A stretch of DNA of 64,000 bases from Formicarius rufipectus. Taxonomy: Eukaryota; Chordata; Aves; Passeriformes; Formicariidae. The notes beneath the pieces were generated by a model, which saw only the letters and a list, made by a program, of their open reading frames with translations, was not told the DNA's origin and did no database searches. Both the position numbers and the translations under genes were made by a program. Where the stretch lies: contig VXAU01000943.1 in NCBI GenBank assembly GCA_013399695.1, positions 1,043,667-1,107,666 of the forward strand. Direction: 5' to 3'. Shown here one piece after another: positions 61,481-64,000 of this stretch (position 1 is the stretch's first letter; each line of letters begins with the position of its first letter).

Positions 61481-62009
61481 TCAGTGTTCTTCTGTACTTA
61501 CCTTGCACATTATATCTTATCTCAAACTGAGATATGAGAAACCTTCATGGTATTTAAAGGTCTGCAACATTTTTTCTATTACCCCCTGCAAATAACAGAG
61601 ACACAAGACTTCAATACTCTTGGACATTTTTTCCTCCTATAGCACTACTTCAAATCACAAGTTTTCTGAAAGATCCTATGCTCCTTGTTATAGGTTTCTG
61701 TTTGTGGTTTTGTGGGGTTTTTTAAAATTAAAATTTGAATTTGGATTTAGATTAGTTGATAAATAAATGGTTATGTCTTTGTGGTTTTCTTCCATGCAGT
61801 GCTCCATAGTTTCTAGTGAATTGAGAATGCTGACAGTCAATATTGTGGTCAAGTCAGGTCATTCTGGAGTAACCAAAAGAAAAAGTATAAGTGCAGTCTT
61901 AATACAATGTCACTTCCAACACAACACATTCTAAGATTCTAGGGTAAAATTTGCTGCATGGTCTAAATTATTTCCTAATGATCTCTGGTGTTGTTTGTTT
62001 TTTTTTCGC

Positions 62010-62252
62010 TAGGTGGCCTTATCAGAAACAGAGAGGGGAAAGAAACTGGAATAAATTCTCTGGAGGTGGAAAATATTGTGATTGCTTGCATGGGTCTAAA
62101 CCAATCCATTTAAAATATCAGAAAGGATAGTAATGCTGCAGTAGAGATGAAGTAAGAGCAGACTGGGAACTGCAAGTGATGGTTTTGGAACTTTTCAACC
62201 CGAAATCCTCGAGTTAAAAACGTGAAAGTGGATAGAGCTTCCAAGTAAAGAT
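62010..62252 (-). repeat. Right arm of the long inverted repeat (unknown 243-bp unit)
   Basis: This is the reverse complement of 59,454-59,696. The perfect core is 62,044-62,183. On its inner side it abuts a T-rich string (61,995-62,006), which is the A-rich tail of the unit read on the minus strand, so the two copies lie tail to tail about 2.3 kb apart. At three mismatches this copy keeps a CpG where the left copy has TG or CA, as expected if the left copy has lost methylated CpGs. No coding potential is recognised. Confidence 0.95.
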
Positions 62253-64000
62253 AATACATTTAATATCCTTAGGCACTGGCAACCACATTCCTTTTAGCTG
62301 TTCCAACAGCTAGTGGTCTAGCCTGTTTCTCTTCAGGCTTGCTAGTGTTACTTGAAGCTGTAGGTACTCAGGTCAACTGATAAGAGTGTGTATGGTATAT
62401 AACTACCTGTCTCTTTTTGAGAAAGCTTTAAGTCTTGGGACCATGAGGGGGTGTTTGATATATATGACCTAGTTACAGCCTAAATATTATAAATCGAGAA
62501 ACAAAGAGCTAAAAGAACCAGAGAATATAATGACATCATTCAGTGGGTAAAAATGGGAAGAATTGAAATGAGAGGAAAACCCAAGGGATTACACAGATGT
62601 GGAGACTTGCCTGAATCTGTTCATTGCTCCTTTCCAGAAGAGTTAACATTATAACATTCTTCAGCTTCAAAGAGCAAAGATGCAGTTTGAATGCTAAGGA
62701 AAGGCAGTTCTCAATAATGACTTCTTAAAATAGAAAACATAGAAATGATAAAGAAAAAATTGATGCAATATGTACCTATGTACCTACACAAGGGCATACA
62801 TGAGTGTTAAAGCCTTTTTCCAGAAGTTTCAACAGCTTCAAAGGTTAAAATTGAAAAGGCATTTTAGGAGACAGCTTTGGAAAAGACCAAAATATAACTT
62901 CAATCTCCTGGTAGAAAAATAGCTTCTCCTACTACAGTGCACACAGAAATCCTCCAGCTTCCCAATATAACAGTTGGGCTGTAAGCAATCCAGAGAGGAA
63001 TTCAGCAATTCCAATAGTGCCAAGCACAATATTGCTCCCATACATAACGAACAAGCCAGATGATACAGAAGCATCAGCTCACCTTCGTTTTTACTAGGCA
63101 TCTTCCAGTCTCTGAAGATCTTAATGGTTAAATTATTTTAGCTATTTGCCTCTGTCCTCTACACTTACTTTTTACCATGTTATGTGAAAGCACATCTTAT
63201 TTTTACCTTTCTCAGAAACCACAGGCGCTATAGAAAGCCTCCAAGTGCTGAGAATACACTTGGGGTTTTCTGAACTCTTTAAATGCAGTTCAGAGTACTG
63301 ATGTGCCTTCTGCAGATTTGGGCAGTTAGACACAGCCTGTTTAATGCTTCTCTTCATCTCCAAATCAATATTATATGTTGTCATGTGCAAGCACTGTCAA
63401 CTTTTTTTTAAGTGGTCATTATGAAATGTATTAAAATATATTGCAAGTACATGCCTAGATTGCAAAGAAACATTCTTATCATGTAAAAGGACAAATTTCA
63501 GTTTCTCAGCATACAACTTAAGGAGAAATCAGCTCCTAGAATTATTTTATCTATCTTAGTATTAAAATGTAAATCTAAACATTAGCTGTGCTCAGTTCTC
63601 TTTTAAAATTGCATATGATTTTCTTACTTATGAAATTAAAAGCTGAAGTGATGCCTACAAGGATCCCTAGGATAAAGTTGTACCTAAACTTCTCTACAGT
63701 GCTGAGGCCTTTCATAATCACAAAGTTATGTTTTAAAAGGTCTTAGAAAGCAAGCACTTATTCTCAAAAGGGAAAAAAAAAATCAGCAACAATAAAAATC
63801 TTAGAAATTATGCTTGGAAATAGTTTCTTGGGCTTATCATTCAGGATCCTTTAGCTGTTTTATCAATGAGAAGGTTTGGGGATCAGCTGAAGCTGGATGA
63901 TCCTGTTAGACAATGACTCTCTGTACTGAATTCCTGGGACAGCAATAAGGTTGTTTTTCATAATTAATTCTGAATCATCTGTTTAAATTTTAAAAGCCAT
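62253..64000. other. Unannotated DNA
   Basis: Homology with the left-arm flank ends at 62,252. The remainder is AT-rich, with a short A-run near 63,773-63,781 and small ORFs without recognisable motifs. Nothing further is supported. Confidence 0.55.

Overview
This window looks like AT-rich nuclear DNA from an amniote, most likely a bird. The main evidence is the repeats. All recognisable interspersed repeats are pieces of CR1-type LINEs, several with the typical avian 3' end (a 'GGTTGGACT...ATGAT..TTAAAGGTC..TTCCAACC' block). I saw no Alu, B1 or mammalian L1, no bacterial gene structure, no long ORF and no rRNA or tRNA. The organism call is inference from repeat type; other CR1-rich sauropsids (turtle, crocodilian) are not excluded.

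Layout: the window is a gene-poor stretch, either intergenic or within very large introns. No ORF of convincing length or composition exists. The longest open frames are created by an A/C-rich minisatellite (61,075-61,209), by A-rich low-complexity DNA (48,359-48,508) or by chance. CR1 remnants lie at 1,236-1,672 (+), 4,145-4,580 (+, old), 11,475-11,553 (+), 17,891-18,031 (-), about 36,310-36,670 (+, old) and about 40,405-41,160 (+). A few small tandem duplications and homopolymer or AT tracts are scattered between them.

The most structured part is the last 5 kb. A 243-bp unit is present twice in inverted orientation (59,454-59,696 and 62,010-62,252). It is 95.5% identical by hand alignment, has a perfect 140-bp core, and each copy is flanked on its inner side by an A-rich tail. 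Between the arms lie a block with locally raised CpG content (about 60,000-60,300), eight perfect copies of a 16-bp minisatellite, and G/T-rich DNA. I do not recognise the 243-bp unit.

The only hint of a spliced gene is a set of short, phase-compatible candidate exons on the + strand: 19,118-19,218 and 23,866-23,922, with weaker companions at 15,110-15,191, 27,609-27,650 and 28,907-28,954. They have consensus-like splice signals. Such signals are common by chance in 64 kb, so they are offered at low confidence. No gene symbol can be assigned anywhere in the window.
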